Part shown: positions 42,209 to 51,228 of the stretch, piece after piece | Numbering within the stretch: the stretch's first letter is position 1 | Layout: every line of letters starts with the position of its first letter | Origin: Micromonospora sp. WMMD961 | Lineage (GTDB): Bacteria > Actinomycetota > Actinomycetes > Mycobacteriales > Micromonosporaceae | DNA: 64,000 nt | Direction: 5' to 3' | NCBI RefSeq assembly: GCF_029626145.1 | Contig: NZ_JARUBJ010000002.1 | Span: forward strand, 92,501-156,500 | Made by a program: the position numbers and the translations under genes | The notes under the pieces: model-generated | Databases searched by the model: none | What the model was told of the DNA's origin: nothing | Seen by the model: the letters and a program-made list of their open reading frames with translations, nothing else

Positions 42209-43684
42209 ATGCAGGAGCAGCCGCCCAGCGAGCCGACCCGTCGAGAGCCTGCTGAGAGAGCGCGTCGACGCTCCCCACGGGCCACCTTCACGCCGCCGGT
42301 CGCCGCCGAGCAGCCGGCGACTCCCGGCGAGGATCCTGCGGCGGCGACACCACCTGCAGCGGCGGCGGGCCAGCGTCCCCGACGGGCCAAGGCTGCCCCA
42401 CCGGTGCTCTTTCAGCCCCCGGAGCCGGACCGCGCCCTGCCCCCGAGGCCGAGGCGTGCACCGGGCGCCCCGACCAACGAGGCGGGCGCCACGACGAGCG
42501 ACCCGAACGCGGAGCAGCCGACACCGCCGGCCGCCGGAGCGAACGCGGAGCGGGCAACACGGTCGAGCGCCGCCGCGAACGGCAACGAACCAGCGCCACC
42601 GACCGCCGAGGCGGTTCCCGCAAGGCCAAGCCCGGCGTCCGTCGAGCAGCCGCAGCCGACAACCACGACGCCCAAGAACGCGACAGCCGAGGCCACGACG
42701 CCCGACACCACGACGCCCGCGACCGCGACAGCCAAGGCCGCGAGGCGCAAGGCCGGTCCACCGAAAGTCCGGACGCCGCAGACCCAGGCGCCGCAGACCC
42801 AGGCACCGCAGGCCCAGGCGCCGGAGGACCGCACTCCGCCGGCCCGGACCACTCCTGCCGGTAAGACCACCGCCAGGAAGGCGACGGACACGGCTACCGA
42901 GGTGACGCCGAGCACACCGGCAGCGGCCAAGAGCCACGCCAAACGAGAGGCGACCCCCCGGAAGAGCACCACGCCGAAGAAGGCCATCCCGGCACCCGTG
43001 GTCGAGCAGCAACCGCCGGCTTCGGGGCGTACTCCGGAATCGGAGCTGCGGGCGGTGGCCGCGCGTGTGGTCGACCACCCGGGGTTCGCGCCGGAGCTGT
43101 TGGCTCTTGCCGCAGTGCGGGCGCTCGGGCCCGGCGCGGCCGAGTGGGCGGCACAGCTGCGGAACCGGTATCCGGACGCGTCGGCGGACGGCCTGGCCCG
43201 GTTGGCCAGCCGGCGGTTCGTCCGCTCGGCGGGCGCGGGTGGGGCGACGGCCGCGCTGGCCGGGTTCTTCGCGCCGCTGGCCGAGCTGACGTCGGTGCTG
43301 TGGACGCACGCGAACCTGGTGCTGCACCTGGCCGCCGCGTACGGCAAGGATCCGGCGCACCCCGATCGGGCCGTCGAGCTGCTGGTGCTCACCCAGGTCC
43401 ACCCGGACGCCGCGAGCGCCGAGGCGGCACTGGCCGCGGCGCAGGCGGCGGGCGAGCCGGTCGAGGAGGGCTGGCCTCGGGCGGCGGAGGCCGCCTGGCG
43501 GCTGGCCGCTCCGCTCACCGCACAGGCCGGCGGCTGGGTCGCGTTGCGGCTGGCGGCCCGGCTGCTGCCGGGTGCGGCGATGCTCGCGGCGGCGCTGGGC
43601 GACGCGGCGGCAGCCGACCGGCTCGCGGCCCGGACGGTGGCCGCCTACCGGCCCGCGCGGCGCGGACCGGTCGCACCCGGCTGA
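42209..43684 (+). CDS. Ala/Pro-rich protein with EcsC-like C-terminal domain
   Basis: 491 residues. The first 270 are disordered, rich in Pro, Ala, Thr and Arg/Lys with a repeated TQAPQ segment. The folded part (about 275-485) has SELRAVAARVVDHPGFAPEL, ALGPGAAEWAAQLRNRYPDA, FFAPLAELTSVLWTHANLVL and VHPDAASAEAALAAA, like the EcsC family. Function is unknown; the helices are amphipathic to hydrophobic and may associate with membrane. The ATG at 42209 has no good ribosome binding site, so the start is uncertain. Confidence 0.72.
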   Translation: MQEQPPSEPTRREPAERARRRSPRATFTPPVAAEQPATPGEDPAAATPPAAAAGQRPRRAKAAPPVLFQPPEPDRALPPRPRRAPGAPTNEAGATTSDPNAEQPTPPAAGANAERATRSSAAANGNEPAPPTAEAVPARPSPASVEQPQPTTTTPKNATAEATTPDTTTPATATAKAARRKAGPPKVRTPQTQAPQTQAPQAQAPEDRTPPARTTPAGKTTARKATDTATEVTPSTPAAAKSHAKREATPRKSTTPKKAIPAPVVEQQPPASGRTPESELRAVAARVVDHPGFAPELLALAAVRALGPGAAEWAAQLRNRYPDASADGLARLASRRFVRSAGAGGATAALAGFFAPLAELTSVLWTHANLVLHLAAAYGKDPAHPDRAVELLVLTQVHPDAASAEAALAAAQAAGEPVEEGWPRAAEAAWRLAAPLTAQAGGWVALRLAARLLPGAAMLAAALGDAAAADRLAARTVAAYRPARRGPVAPG

Positions 43685-43706
43685 CAGGTCAGAGCCGGCT
43701 GACGGG

Positions 43707-44513
43707 TCAGAGCCAGTCGAACCACTCCCGGGGCAGCAGCGCGTAGCCGACGAAGGCGGCCACGTCGAGCAGCGTGTGCGCGATGACCAGCGGCATCACC
43801 CGTCGGGTGCGCAGGTAGAAGAGGCTGAACACGACGCCCATCACCGCGTTGCCGACGAAGGCGCCGAAGCCCTGGTAGAGGTGGTACGAGCCGCGCAGCA
43901 GCGCGCTGGCCGCGATGATCGCCGCCAGCCGCCAGTGGAGCTGGCGTAGCCGGGTGACCAGGTAACCGACCACGATCACCTCCTCCAGCACGGCGTTCTG
44001 CACGGCGGCGAGGATCAGCACCGGCACCGTCCACCAGAGGTCCGGTAGCGCGGCCGGCACCAGCGTGGCGTTGAGCCCCAGCTGGGCGGCCACCCAGAAC
44101 AGGGCCAGCCCGGGCAGGCCGATCAGCGCCGCCAGGCCGGCCCCACGGGCGAAGTCCTGGCCGGGCCGCCGGGCGTCCAGGCCGAGGGTCCGCGCCGGGT
44201 CGCCGGGGTCCCGGCTGAGCAGGTGTACGGCGAGCAGCACCGGCAGCAGCGCGAACACGATGCCGAGCAGTTGGTACGTGAGGTCCAGCCACGGTCGGGG
44301 CGACGCCGAGGTGTTCAGCGAGGCGGTCTGCCTGGAGAGCGGACCGTCGGCGGTCAACTTCGCGATGATCGAGACCAGCGCGTAGATCGCGGACTGGCCC
44401 AGGGAGAGGCCGAGGACCAGCAACGTCTCGGTGCCGAGCAGTCGGCGGGACACCGGGCGGGTCAGCTCAACGGTCACCGCACCACTCTGCCCGACGGGTG
44501 GCACCGGTGACAT
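43707..44513 (-). CDS. CPBP-family (Abi-type) intramembrane protein
   Basis: 268 residues, eight hydrophobic segments. The CPBP domain reads AVQNAVLEEVIVVGYLVTRL (Glu pair), RGSYHLYQGFGAFVGNAVMG (His) and VIAHTLLDVAAFVGY (His). The EExxxR motif has EEVIVVG, with no Arg, a variation that could alter protease activity. Members are Rce1-like glutamic-type proteases or immunity-type proteins. ATG at 44513 is one of several starts (GTG 44543, GTG 44477) and none has a strong ribosome binding site. Confidence 0.82.
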   Translation of the reverse strand: MSPVPPVGQSGAVTVELTRPVSRRLLGTETLLVLGLSLGQSAIYALVSIIAKLTADGPLSRQTASLNTSASPRPWLDLTYQLLGIVFALLPVLLAVHLLSRDPGDPARTLGLDARRPGQDFARGAGLAALIGLPGLALFWVAAQLGLNATLVPAALPDLWWTVPVLILAAVQNAVLEEVIVVGYLVTRLRQLHWRLAAIIAASALLRGSYHLYQGFGAFVGNAVMGVVFSLFYLRTRRVMPLVIAHTLLDVAAFVGYALLPREWFDWL

Positions 44514-44537
44514 GGCCGACCGGCCAGCATGAGCCGA

Positions 44538-44554
44538 TCGCACATTCTGTGCGA
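44538..44554. promoter_or_regulatory. TCGCACA-TTC-TGTGCGA dyad ahead of flavohemoprotein
   Basis: A perfect 7-3-7 inverted repeat 69 bp before the flavohemoprotein start. It is a likely operator for a redox or nitric-oxide-sensing repressor; no regulator gene is next to it. Confidence 0.5.
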
Positions 44555-44622
44555 CCGGTCGACACTCTCCGTGGAGATTCTATGGGCGCCCGATCCGCTG
44601 CCGTCTGGAGAAGGAGCGCCCT

Positions 44623-45738
44623 GTGGACAACCTCGCGCGGTTGCTGAAGGAGAGCTGGACCCTGGTCGAGGACGACCGGGCGCGGTTGAGCGGGCACTTC
44701 TACGCCCGACTGTTCCTGCTCGACCCCGCCCTGCGGCAGCTCTTCCCGGTGCAGATGACCGGCCAGGGCGACCGCCTACTGGAAGCGATCATCACGGCGA
44801 TCCACACGGTCGACGACCCGGAGAGTTTCGACGAGTTCCTCCGGGCGCTGGGCCGCGACCACCGCAAGTACCACGTCGACGACTCGCACTACGCGACGAT
44901 GGGAGTCGCCTTGCTGGACGCGCTTCGTAGCACCGCCGGCGACGGCTGGAACCTGGAGTACGACCAGGCGTGGCGGGAGGCGTACGCGGCGATCACCGAC
45001 CGGATGGTGGCCGGTGCGGAGGCCGACGACGGCCCGCCGTTCTGGCACGCCGAGGTGCTGACCCACCAGCGGTACGGCCCGGACACCGCCGTGCTGACCT
45101 GTCGGGCGCTCCAGCATCCGTTGCGTTGGCAGGCCGGGCAGTACGTGAGCCTGGAGGTACCGCGCCACCACCCCCGGGTGTGGCGGAACTACTCGATCGC
45201 GAACGCACCGAACGACGACAACCTGCTGGAGTTCCACGTGCGGTCGCCGGAGGCGGGCTGGGTCTCCGGCGCGCTGGTGCGTCGGGTGCGGCCAGGTGAG
45301 CTGCTCCGCTTGGCGGCACCGATGGGGTCGATGACCCTGGACCGCAGCTCGGAACGGGACGTCCTGTGCGTGGCCGGCGGGGTCGGCCTGGCGCCGATCA
45401 AGGCACTTGTCGAGGAGTTGGCCACGTTCAACCGGACCCGGTGGGTGCACGTCTTCTACGGTGCCCGGCAGGCGGCGGACCTGTACGGCCTGGCCGGGTT
45501 GCAGGAGTTGGTGGCGGTACACCCGTGGTTGTCGGTCACCGCCGCGTGCAGCGAGGAGCCGGACTTCGACGGGGAGCAGGGCGACATCCCGGACGTCGTG
45601 GCCCGGTACGGCCCGTGGACCACGCACGACTGCTACGTCTCCGGCTCGGCCCGGATGGTCCGGTCCACGTTGCGGGTGCTCGCCGCTGACGAGGTGCCGC
45701 CGCCGCACATCCGCTACGACACCTTCGGTGACCTCTAG
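44623..45738 (+). CDS. hmp: Flavohemoprotein (nitric oxide dioxygenase-type)
   Basis: 371 residues. The globin domain spans about 1-135, with SGHFYARLFLLDPALRQLFP and LGRDHRKYHVDDSHYATMG holding the proximal His. The FAD-binding domain has RNYSIAN (RxYS). The NAD domain has CVAGGVGLAPIKALVEELAT and the terminal DCYVSGSARMVRSTL. This domain order defines flavohemoproteins, which convert nitric oxide to nitrate with O2 and NAD(P)H. GTG at 44623 behind GGAGAAGGAGCGCCCT. A dyad upstream suggests repressor control. Confidence 0.92.
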   Translation: MDNLARLLKESWTLVEDDRARLSGHFYARLFLLDPALRQLFPVQMTGQGDRLLEAIITAIHTVDDPESFDEFLRALGRDHRKYHVDDSHYATMGVALLDALRSTAGDGWNLEYDQAWREAYAAITDRMVAGAEADDGPPFWHAEVLTHQRYGPDTAVLTCRALQHPLRWQAGQYVSLEVPRHHPRVWRNYSIANAPNDDNLLEFHVRSPEAGWVSGALVRRVRPGELLRLAAPMGSMTLDRSSERDVLCVAGGVGLAPIKALVEELATFNRTRWVHVFYGARQAADLYGLAGLQELVAVHPWLSVTAACSEEPDFDGEQGDIPDVVARYGPWTTHDCYVSGSARMVRSTLRVLAADEVPPPHIRYDTFGDL

Positions 45739-45755
45739 ACGTTCCTCCCCCCACA

Positions 45756-45795
45756 CCGGGGCGCGTGCCCCTGCCCCCTGGGGCACGCGCCCCGG
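45756..45795. terminator. Bidirectional terminator
   Basis: CCGGGGCGCGTGCCCC, 8-nt loop, exact 16-bp complement, in the 65-bp gap between two convergent genes. Confidence 0.8.
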
Positions 45796-45803
45796 CCCCA
45801 CGG

Positions 45804-47333
45804 TCAGTAGCGCCAGGGGTGCCCGGTCTCGCGGTATTCCTCGACCGGCACCAGCGGCACACCGGGCGCCATCCGGTCGACGTAGAGCCGGCCCTCAAGG
45901 TGGTCGATCTCGTGGGCGACCAGCCGGGCCATCCCGAACTCGAACGACGTGATGATCCGGCTGCCGTCCCACTGGGCGTGCTCCACGTCCAGCCGGAGGG
46001 GTCGGGGCACCAGACCACGGTGGTCGAAGAAGGAGAGGCAGCCCTCGTACTGCTCGTCGGTGTCCGGGCCGGCATCGACCACCCGGGGGTTGAGCAGCAC
46101 GACCGGCTCCGCCGAGCGGTCCGGGGGCCGGACCACCGCCACCGCCCGGCCGACGCCGAGCTGCGGAGCGGCGACCCCCACGCCCTTGCTGAACGGGTGC
46201 AGTTCGTCGAGCCGGGCCAGGGCCGTGGTGAGCCGGTCGACCAGTTCCCGGGCGACGGGCTCCTCGACGGGCAGGTCGAACGGCCGGACGTGTTGGCGGA
46301 GCAGATCGTCCCCGCGTTGCACGATGCCGAGACCGCGCATCCGGTCGCTGGGCCGTACCCGGACACCGCCGGGGCCGCTGTCGGGTTCCCCATCCGGTCG
46401 GGCCCGGAAGCGCCACTGCATCCGGTAGCGGGCGTTCAGCGGCGGGTCGTCGGTCTGCCAGTCGTAGATGGCCCGGTCGCCCTCGTCGTGCCGTTGCGGA
46501 GCTGTCCGCAGCGGGCCCTCCTCCGCGGAGAGGGAGGTCTCCACGCCCCAGACCTGCGGGTCGAGTGGCGCGGGCAGGTCGAGGCGTACGGCGAGTTGCC
46601 GGGTGGGCAGCCGGACCGCCCGCTGGAACCAGGGGCCCCACTTGTCGTGGCCGACGCTGTACGCGTACTCGATGGTGGCCCGGTCACCCGGGTAGAGCGG
46701 GAACCGCCGTTCCCCGTTCTCGAAGAGCAGCCAGATCTCCTTGAACGCGTCCCGGTCGTGTTTGGCACGCCAGTGCATCGGCTCCGGATCGCCGCCACCG
46801 TCGTCGCGGCGGGCCTGTAGTTGCAGCTCGGCGAAGGTGAGCGGGTGCTCCCGGTGGTGCCGGTTGGAGCGGCCGGGGTCGTTCGGGTAGCGGTCCACGG
46901 CGACCCGGACCAGGTAGCGGGTGACCGGCTCGGTGCCGGCGTTGTACAGCTCGCGGTGGATCACACACCGGTAGCCGTCGTCGGTGTGGGTGAGGGTGGC
47001 GAGTTCCCGTTCCACGACGAGGCCAGTGCCCGGTGGCAGCCACTGCCCGGGCGGGTACTGCTCGCGGGGCGGGTGACCCGTGCGGGTGTGACGGAGGTCG
47101 TCGTACTCCCGGAAACGCTGCCAGATCGCGCCGCTGGCCTCCAGGACGGCCTCGGCGCGGCGGGCGAAGTCCTCGGTCGGCCGGTGCCGGCGGCCCTCGA
47201 CGTGACTCACGTAGGAGGGGTCGAACCCCATCAGAACAGCTAGTTGTTTCTTGGACAGCCCTCGCCCGGTCCGCTGTCGGGCGAGTTCGGCCGCGAAGGA
47301 GTCGGCAGCCCGTTCGAGGGGTGAGGTCGTCAT
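45804..47333 (-). CDS. HTH (XRE) regulator-peptide deformylase fusion
   Basis: 509 residues from ATG at 47333. Residues 1-75 form an XRE HTH (ELARQRTGRGLSKKQLAVLM, GFDPSYVSHVEGRRHRPTED). A middle domain of about 240 residues follows (LPPGTGLVVERELATLTHTD, RELYNAGTEPVTRYLVRVAV, ENGERRFPLYPGDRATIEYA); I do not recognise it. The last about 170 residues are a peptide deformylase. Motif I GVGVAAPQLG, motif II YEGCLSFF and motif III AHEIDHLEG (first His near 474) are intact, so the metalloenzyme should be active. Ordinary deformylases are about 170-200 residues without a DNA-binding head. The function of the fusion is unknown; autoregulated modification or a sensor role are guesses. Confidence 0.88.
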   Translation of the reverse strand: MTTSPLERAADSFAAELARQRTGRGLSKKQLAVLMGFDPSYVSHVEGRRHRPTEDFARRAEAVLEASGAIWQRFREYDDLRHTRTGHPPREQYPPGQWLPPGTGLVVERELATLTHTDDGYRCVIHRELYNAGTEPVTRYLVRVAVDRYPNDPGRSNRHHREHPLTFAELQLQARRDDGGGDPEPMHWRAKHDRDAFKEIWLLFENGERRFPLYPGDRATIEYAYSVGHDKWGPWFQRAVRLPTRQLAVRLDLPAPLDPQVWGVETSLSAEEGPLRTAPQRHDEGDRAIYDWQTDDPPLNARYRMQWRFRARPDGEPDSGPGGVRVRPSDRMRGLGIVQRGDDLLRQHVRPFDLPVEEPVARELVDRLTTALARLDELHPFSKGVGVAAPQLGVGRAVAVVRPPDRSAEPVVLLNPRVVDAGPDTDEQYEGCLSFFDHRGLVPRPLRLDVEHAQWDGSRIITSFEFGMARLVAHEIDHLEGRLYVDRMAPGVPLVPVEEYRETGHPWRY

Positions 47334-47651
47334 CGGCTTCCTCGTGGCCGGGGCTACAAGTTTCACGTTCCGTGGCCGAGCACACACGTATTTGGCATCT
47401 TGTCGACACTCTGATTGACAATTTACCGATAGACATCGATCCTGCGGCGGCGTTTTTCTGCAGAACCGCCGGGTATTGGCCGAGGCAGGAGGCGCTTCTC
47501 CCGCCGGCAACCGGCGTGACCTGGGCCTCCCGATCCAACCAAGGCGAGGCTTCCCTTACACCCGAGGCCGTGGTTAGGCTAGCCTTAGCTCAGGACGGCA
47601 GTGGTCGTCCGCCGGGGCACACTCCTCGGTCACGCGGACGGGGGATCTCAG
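47334..47651. other. Divergent promoter region with an iron box
   Basis: 318 bp between HTH-deformylase and FhuF-like genes. It includes an AT-richer stretch about 47385-47450 (ATTGACAATTTACCGATAG) that may hold a promoter, and the iron box at 47569-47590. Confidence 0.55.
47569..47590. promoter_or_regulatory. DmdR/IdeR-type iron box
   Basis: GTTAGGCTAGCCTTAG resembles the consensus TTAGGTTAGGCTAACCTAA (14 of 19 matching, core AGGCTAGCCT palindromic), 62 bp before the FhuF-like start. Iron-dependent repression is likely. Confidence 0.6.
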
Positions 47652-48440
47652 GTGACAGCGGTGCTGCCGGGGCGGGACGTCGCCGCCACGCCACTCGCCC
47701 CCGTCACCGCGGCGCTCCGCGCCATGTTCGGCACCGACGATCTTCCGGGGCTCGCCCCGGGTCTCCTCGTGGACGACGAGTTCGGCTGGTCAGCCGCCAC
47801 CACCCTGATCGACGGCAGCCGGATGCCGGAGCTGCTGAACGGCGCCGCCGCCCGTTGGGGTGGCACCCCGCACGCCTGCGCCGCCTTGGCCTGGAAGTCG
47901 TACAGCTACTGGACCGCGCTGCCGGTCGTGCTCGGTTGGGCCTCGGCCCGCCGGGTGCCGCTGTTCGATCCGGCCGACGTGTTGATCCACTTCGAGGACC
48001 ATCGGCAGCTGCTCACCATGGGCCTGCGCCGTGGGATCACCGTGGCGGTGCTACCGAACGATCCGCTGGCGCTCGCCGGCCTGCCGGAGGTGCGGGTCGT
48101 CGCCGACGAGGCGGAGCTGCTGACCGCACTGCGGGTCTCCCTGCTCGACTCCCACCTGGCACCGCTCATCACGGCGATCCAGTCGGAGGTCCGGGTGGGC
48201 ACCCGGACGCTGCTCGGCTCGGTCGCATCCGGCATCGCACACGGCATCCTGCGGGCTGCGGACGCCCTGCCCGGGTCCACCGTGCAGAGCATCGACACCC
48301 TGCTCGGCGCCCTCGGCCTGACCGACCTGATCGAGCTGGTGCCCGGCCCGACCGGTGAACCGACCGTGCAGCGGCGCACCTGCTGCCTCGCCTTCACCCT
48401 GCCCCGGCCGAAGGTCTGCCAAGGCTGCTGCGTCCGCTGA
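47652..48440 (+). CDS. FhuF-like ferric reductase with C-terminal [2Fe-2S] motif
   Basis: 262 residues from GTG at 47652 behind GGGGGATCTCAG; the frame is open from 47601. The C-terminus is RRTCCLAFTLPRPKVCQGCC, the CC-x10-C-x2-C cysteine set that binds the cluster in FhuF-like siderophore reductases. The mid region has LLDSHLAPLITAIQSEVRVG and SVASGIAHGILRAA, usual for the family. These proteins release iron from ferric siderophores in the cytoplasm. The iron box upstream fits. No siderophore transporter genes adjoin, so it works with systems elsewhere. Confidence 0.87.
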   Translation: MTAVLPGRDVAATPLAPVTAALRAMFGTDDLPGLAPGLLVDDEFGWSAATTLIDGSRMPELLNGAAARWGGTPHACAALAWKSYSYWTALPVVLGWASARRVPLFDPADVLIHFEDHRQLLTMGLRRGITVAVLPNDPLALAGLPEVRVVADEAELLTALRVSLLDSHLAPLITAIQSEVRVGTRTLLGSVASGIAHGILRAADALPGSTVQSIDTLLGALGLTDLIELVPGPTGEPTVQRRTCCLAFTLPRPKVCQGCCVR

Positions 48441-48449
48441 GAGTCCGCC

Positions 48450-50282
48450 TCAGTCGGTCAACGGACGGACGTCCCACACCCATACACCGCCGGTGAAGAC
48501 CGGCTGGATGCCGGTCAGCTCGGTCATGCCCCGACGCAACGCGTCCTCGTGCTCGTGTGGGCCGAGGATGACCACCCCGGCCCGCCAGAACCGCAGGTCG
48601 TCGACCGCCCGGACCCGGCTCTGCGGAGTGATCGGCGGCACCGCCCCGGTGCGTCGGATGGTGGCGAAGAAGCTGCTGGTGGGGCGCGGTGTGGCTCCGA
48701 ACAGCGCGACCTTGGGAGGCTCGGCGCTGGGCCGGGTGTCCGGGCCGAGGAAGTAGCCGCGGGCCAGCGGCATGTCCAGCCGGGTCGCCGCGGACCAGCG
48801 CAACGGCTCCGCGTAGGTGGTGTCCGGCAACGGCAGGGCGACCACACTGCGCCCACCGGCCACGTACGGACGCCACGCCCCACTGGTCACGAAGGTGGGG
48901 ATCGGGTCGAGATGGGCCACGGGCAGGGGGGTCGGCACGATCGGGAGCAGGGCCATCACGACCACCGTGGCCGTGACGAAGTGGATCTGCCCCCGGGCCG
49001 ACGGGTGCGAGTTGGCCAGTTCGCGGGCGCGTTCGGCGCCGTAGGCGAGCAGCAGCCCGATGATCGGGGTGATCGCCAGCGCCCACCGCGTCGGCACCAC
49101 GGAGTGCAGGATGGGCAGGTTCTCCAGCGCCGCCCAGGGGCCGGGCACACCCGTCCCTTTGTTGTCGAAGCGGACCTCACGGCCCAGCGAGAGCACCGCG
49201 AAGAGCAGCCCGAGCCCGGCCAGCGCGAGCACGACGACCGAGCGGCGCAACCACCAGACCAGGGCGATCACCAAGACCACCAGCGCCCAGCCGAAGAAGC
49301 TGTTCTCCTCGGTCGGGTTCTTGGCCAGGCCCGCGGCGGTGCGCGCGTTGCCGGCGAGTGACTCCCGGGAGTACGCGACGAACGAGGCGAGGTCGCTGGA
49401 GTAGCCACGGATCAGGCGGGACAGCCCGGAGTACGCGTCCGGGCCGAAGAACTGCACGTACAGGGGGTACGCCAGCAGCAGCCCGGCGACCCCGGCCGCG
49501 ACGGCAAGACCGGCGAGGAACGGCCGGGTCCGTGCTCGGATGTCGGGGCGGCCGAGGGCGAGCACGCCGATGACCACGCCGAGCCCGATCGCGGTCATCA
49601 GCAGGATCTCCAGGTTGAGGAAGGCCTGCCAGACGATCACGAGCGCGAGGAGGACGCCGTTGCGCAGCCAGCGGCCCGGGTCGCCGAGTCGCAGCGTGCG
49701 CCAGATGATCAGGGGGACGACGAACTGCGACACGATGTTCGGGTGTCCGTTGGCGTGCGACACCATCGCGGGCGCGAACGCGCAGAAGCCCGCACCCACC
49801 CATGCCGGCCCGCGACTGCCGATCAGGACCCGGGAGAGCAGGAAGTACCAGGCGGCGGCGGTGGCGATCATGCCGGCGGTGAGAAAGACCAGGAATGCCG
49901 CCCGCGGCCCGAACAGCAGGGTGATGGGAGTAAATGGCAACGAAATGGATAACACGGACGTATTCGCCATCAGATTGACGCCGTCCGGGACGTTCATCTG
50001 ATTCGAATGGAACGGGTACGCGAAATGCGTGACGACCCGCGCACCGTGCGCCATCATCCATTCGAACTGCGACTGATCGGACTTGTTGTCCCGCACCGCA
50101 CTGCCGGGGTCGAGCCAGAGCCGACCGGTGACCCAGAAGCCGAGCAGCACGAAGCTCAGCACGGCGGCCAGGTCGACCAACTTCCCCCGACGGCGCCGCC
50201 GAGCATCGGCGGAGACCCCCTCCACCGACGCGGCGGCCGGGCCGCCGACGCCACTGGGCGGGTCCGATTCGGGAGTAGTCAT
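48450..50282 (-). CDS. Polytopic membrane protein, GT-C glycosyltransferase-like
   Basis: 610 residues with about eleven transmembrane helices and a C-terminal extracytoplasmic domain of about 170 residues. The first loop holds VRDNKSDQSQFEWMMAHGAR, with acidic residues as in GT-C lipid-linked sugar transferases, then FAYPFHSNQMNVPDGVNLMA. The later part has HSVVPTRWALAITPIIGLLL. No definite catalytic motif can be assigned. ATG at 50282; the longer upstream open frame overlaps the divergent methyltransferase leader and is not real. Sugar donor and product unknown; a cell-envelope role is inference. Confidence 0.78.
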   Translation of the reverse strand: MTTPESDPPSGVGGPAAASVEGVSADARRRRRGKLVDLAAVLSFVLLGFWVTGRLWLDPGSAVRDNKSDQSQFEWMMAHGARVVTHFAYPFHSNQMNVPDGVNLMANTSVLSISLPFTPITLLFGPRAAFLVFLTAGMIATAAAWYFLLSRVLIGSRGPAWVGAGFCAFAPAMVSHANGHPNIVSQFVVPLIIWRTLRLGDPGRWLRNGVLLALVIVWQAFLNLEILLMTAIGLGVVIGVLALGRPDIRARTRPFLAGLAVAAGVAGLLLAYPLYVQFFGPDAYSGLSRLIRGYSSDLASFVAYSRESLAGNARTAAGLAKNPTEENSFFGWALVVLVIALVWWLRRSVVVLALAGLGLLFAVLSLGREVRFDNKGTGVPGPWAALENLPILHSVVPTRWALAITPIIGLLLAYGAERARELANSHPSARGQIHFVTATVVVMALLPIVPTPLPVAHLDPIPTFVTSGAWRPYVAGGRSVVALPLPDTTYAEPLRWSAATRLDMPLARGYFLGPDTRPSAEPPKVALFGATPRPTSSFFATIRRTGAVPPITPQSRVRAVDDLRFWRAGVVILGPHEHEDALRRGMTELTGIQPVFTGGVWVWDVRPLTD

Positions 50283-50495
50283 GACAATTCGTAGGGTAGT
50301 CACGGGCTGACGCTGCCGTGACATGTTTCGGGGTATTGCCGTACTATGTGCCTGGTTCGCCGACCGCCGATCACGAACCCACCCCCCGACCACAATTCGG
50401 CCACCCCCGATGCCCCGATTCTTCTGCCCTCCCAGCGGATGATTCACTCTGTCGGTCCAGGCACGGGTCGAGTTCATATCGTGAGGAATCGACGC

Positions 50496-51206
50496 ATGGC
50501 AGAAATCACTGGGGATCAGCGCGTGCAGTCCGAGGTGCTGGAGGGCCTGGCGACCGCTGTCAACCACCGTCGCTGGTTCATCGAGCTCGCGGTGCCGTAC
50601 CTCGGCGACGACCCGATCGAGATCGGCAGCGGCCTCGGTGACTACGCCCTCGAGTGGTCGGAGCTGCTGCCCCGGTTCACCGCCACCGAGGCCGACCCGG
50701 ACCGGCTGGTGCAGCTCAAGGAGCGCCTCGCCGCGCGGCCGAACATCGACGTCCGGCAGATGTTGCTGCCGCACAACGACCGGGGCGATTACAGCGCTGC
50801 GGTCTCGTACAACGTCCTGGAACACATCGAGGATCATGTGGGCGCGCTCAGCAGCATGCGCGACCTGGTCCGACCCGGCGGGGCCGTGATCATCATCGTG
50901 CCGGCGTTCCAGTTCGCGATGAGCCCGGCCGACATCGCCACCGGGCACGTCCGCCGCTACACGAAGAAGACCCTCCAGGCGGCGATGACGGAGGCCGGCC
51001 TGACCGTCGAGAAGATCCACTACGCCAACGCGCTGGGGTTGATCGGCTACTTCATGGCGACGAAGGTCTTCCGGCTGATGCCGAAGGAGGGCCCGATGGT
51101 CAAGGTGTACGACACCGTCGTCCTGCCCGCCACCAAGGCCGCCGAGCAGCTCGTCCGCCCCCCGTTCGGCCAGTCCGTCTTCGCGGTGGCCCGCGTCCCC
51201 TCCTGA
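50496..51206 (+). CDS. Class I SAM-dependent methyltransferase
   Basis: 236 residues, ATG at 50496 behind GTGAGGAATCGACGC. Motif I is PIEIGSGLGDYALEW, then ATEADPDRLVQLKERLA. A conserved YNVLEHIEDHVGALSSMRDL and VRPGGAVIIIVPAFQFAM follow, as in glycolipid-linked methyltransferases. DIATGHVRRYTKKTLQAAM supports this. It is divergent from the polytopic protein, and may act on the same envelope glycan or lipid; that is inference from position. Confidence 0.83.
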   Translation: MAEITGDQRVQSEVLEGLATAVNHRRWFIELAVPYLGDDPIEIGSGLGDYALEWSELLPRFTATEADPDRLVQLKERLAARPNIDVRQMLLPHNDRGDYSAAVSYNVLEHIEDHVGALSSMRDLVRPGGAVIIIVPAFQFAMSPADIATGHVRRYTKKTLQAAMTEAGLTVEKIHYANALGLIGYFMATKVFRLMPKEGPMVKVYDTVVLPATKAAEQLVRPPFGQSVFAVARVPS

Positions 51207-51228
51207 CCCACCCGGGCCGCCCAGCCCG

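Noticed and set aside
42194..43518. Long minus-strand open frames opposite the Ala/Pro-rich gene
   Set aside because: Repetitive Ala/Arg/Gly composition mirrors the codon pattern of the plus-strand gene; the plus-strand C-terminal domain is family-like.
50283..51020. N-terminal extension of the 48450-50282 membrane protein to 856 residues
   Set aside because: The extra part lies opposite the methyltransferase gene; a plausible start with signal-anchor context is at 50282.
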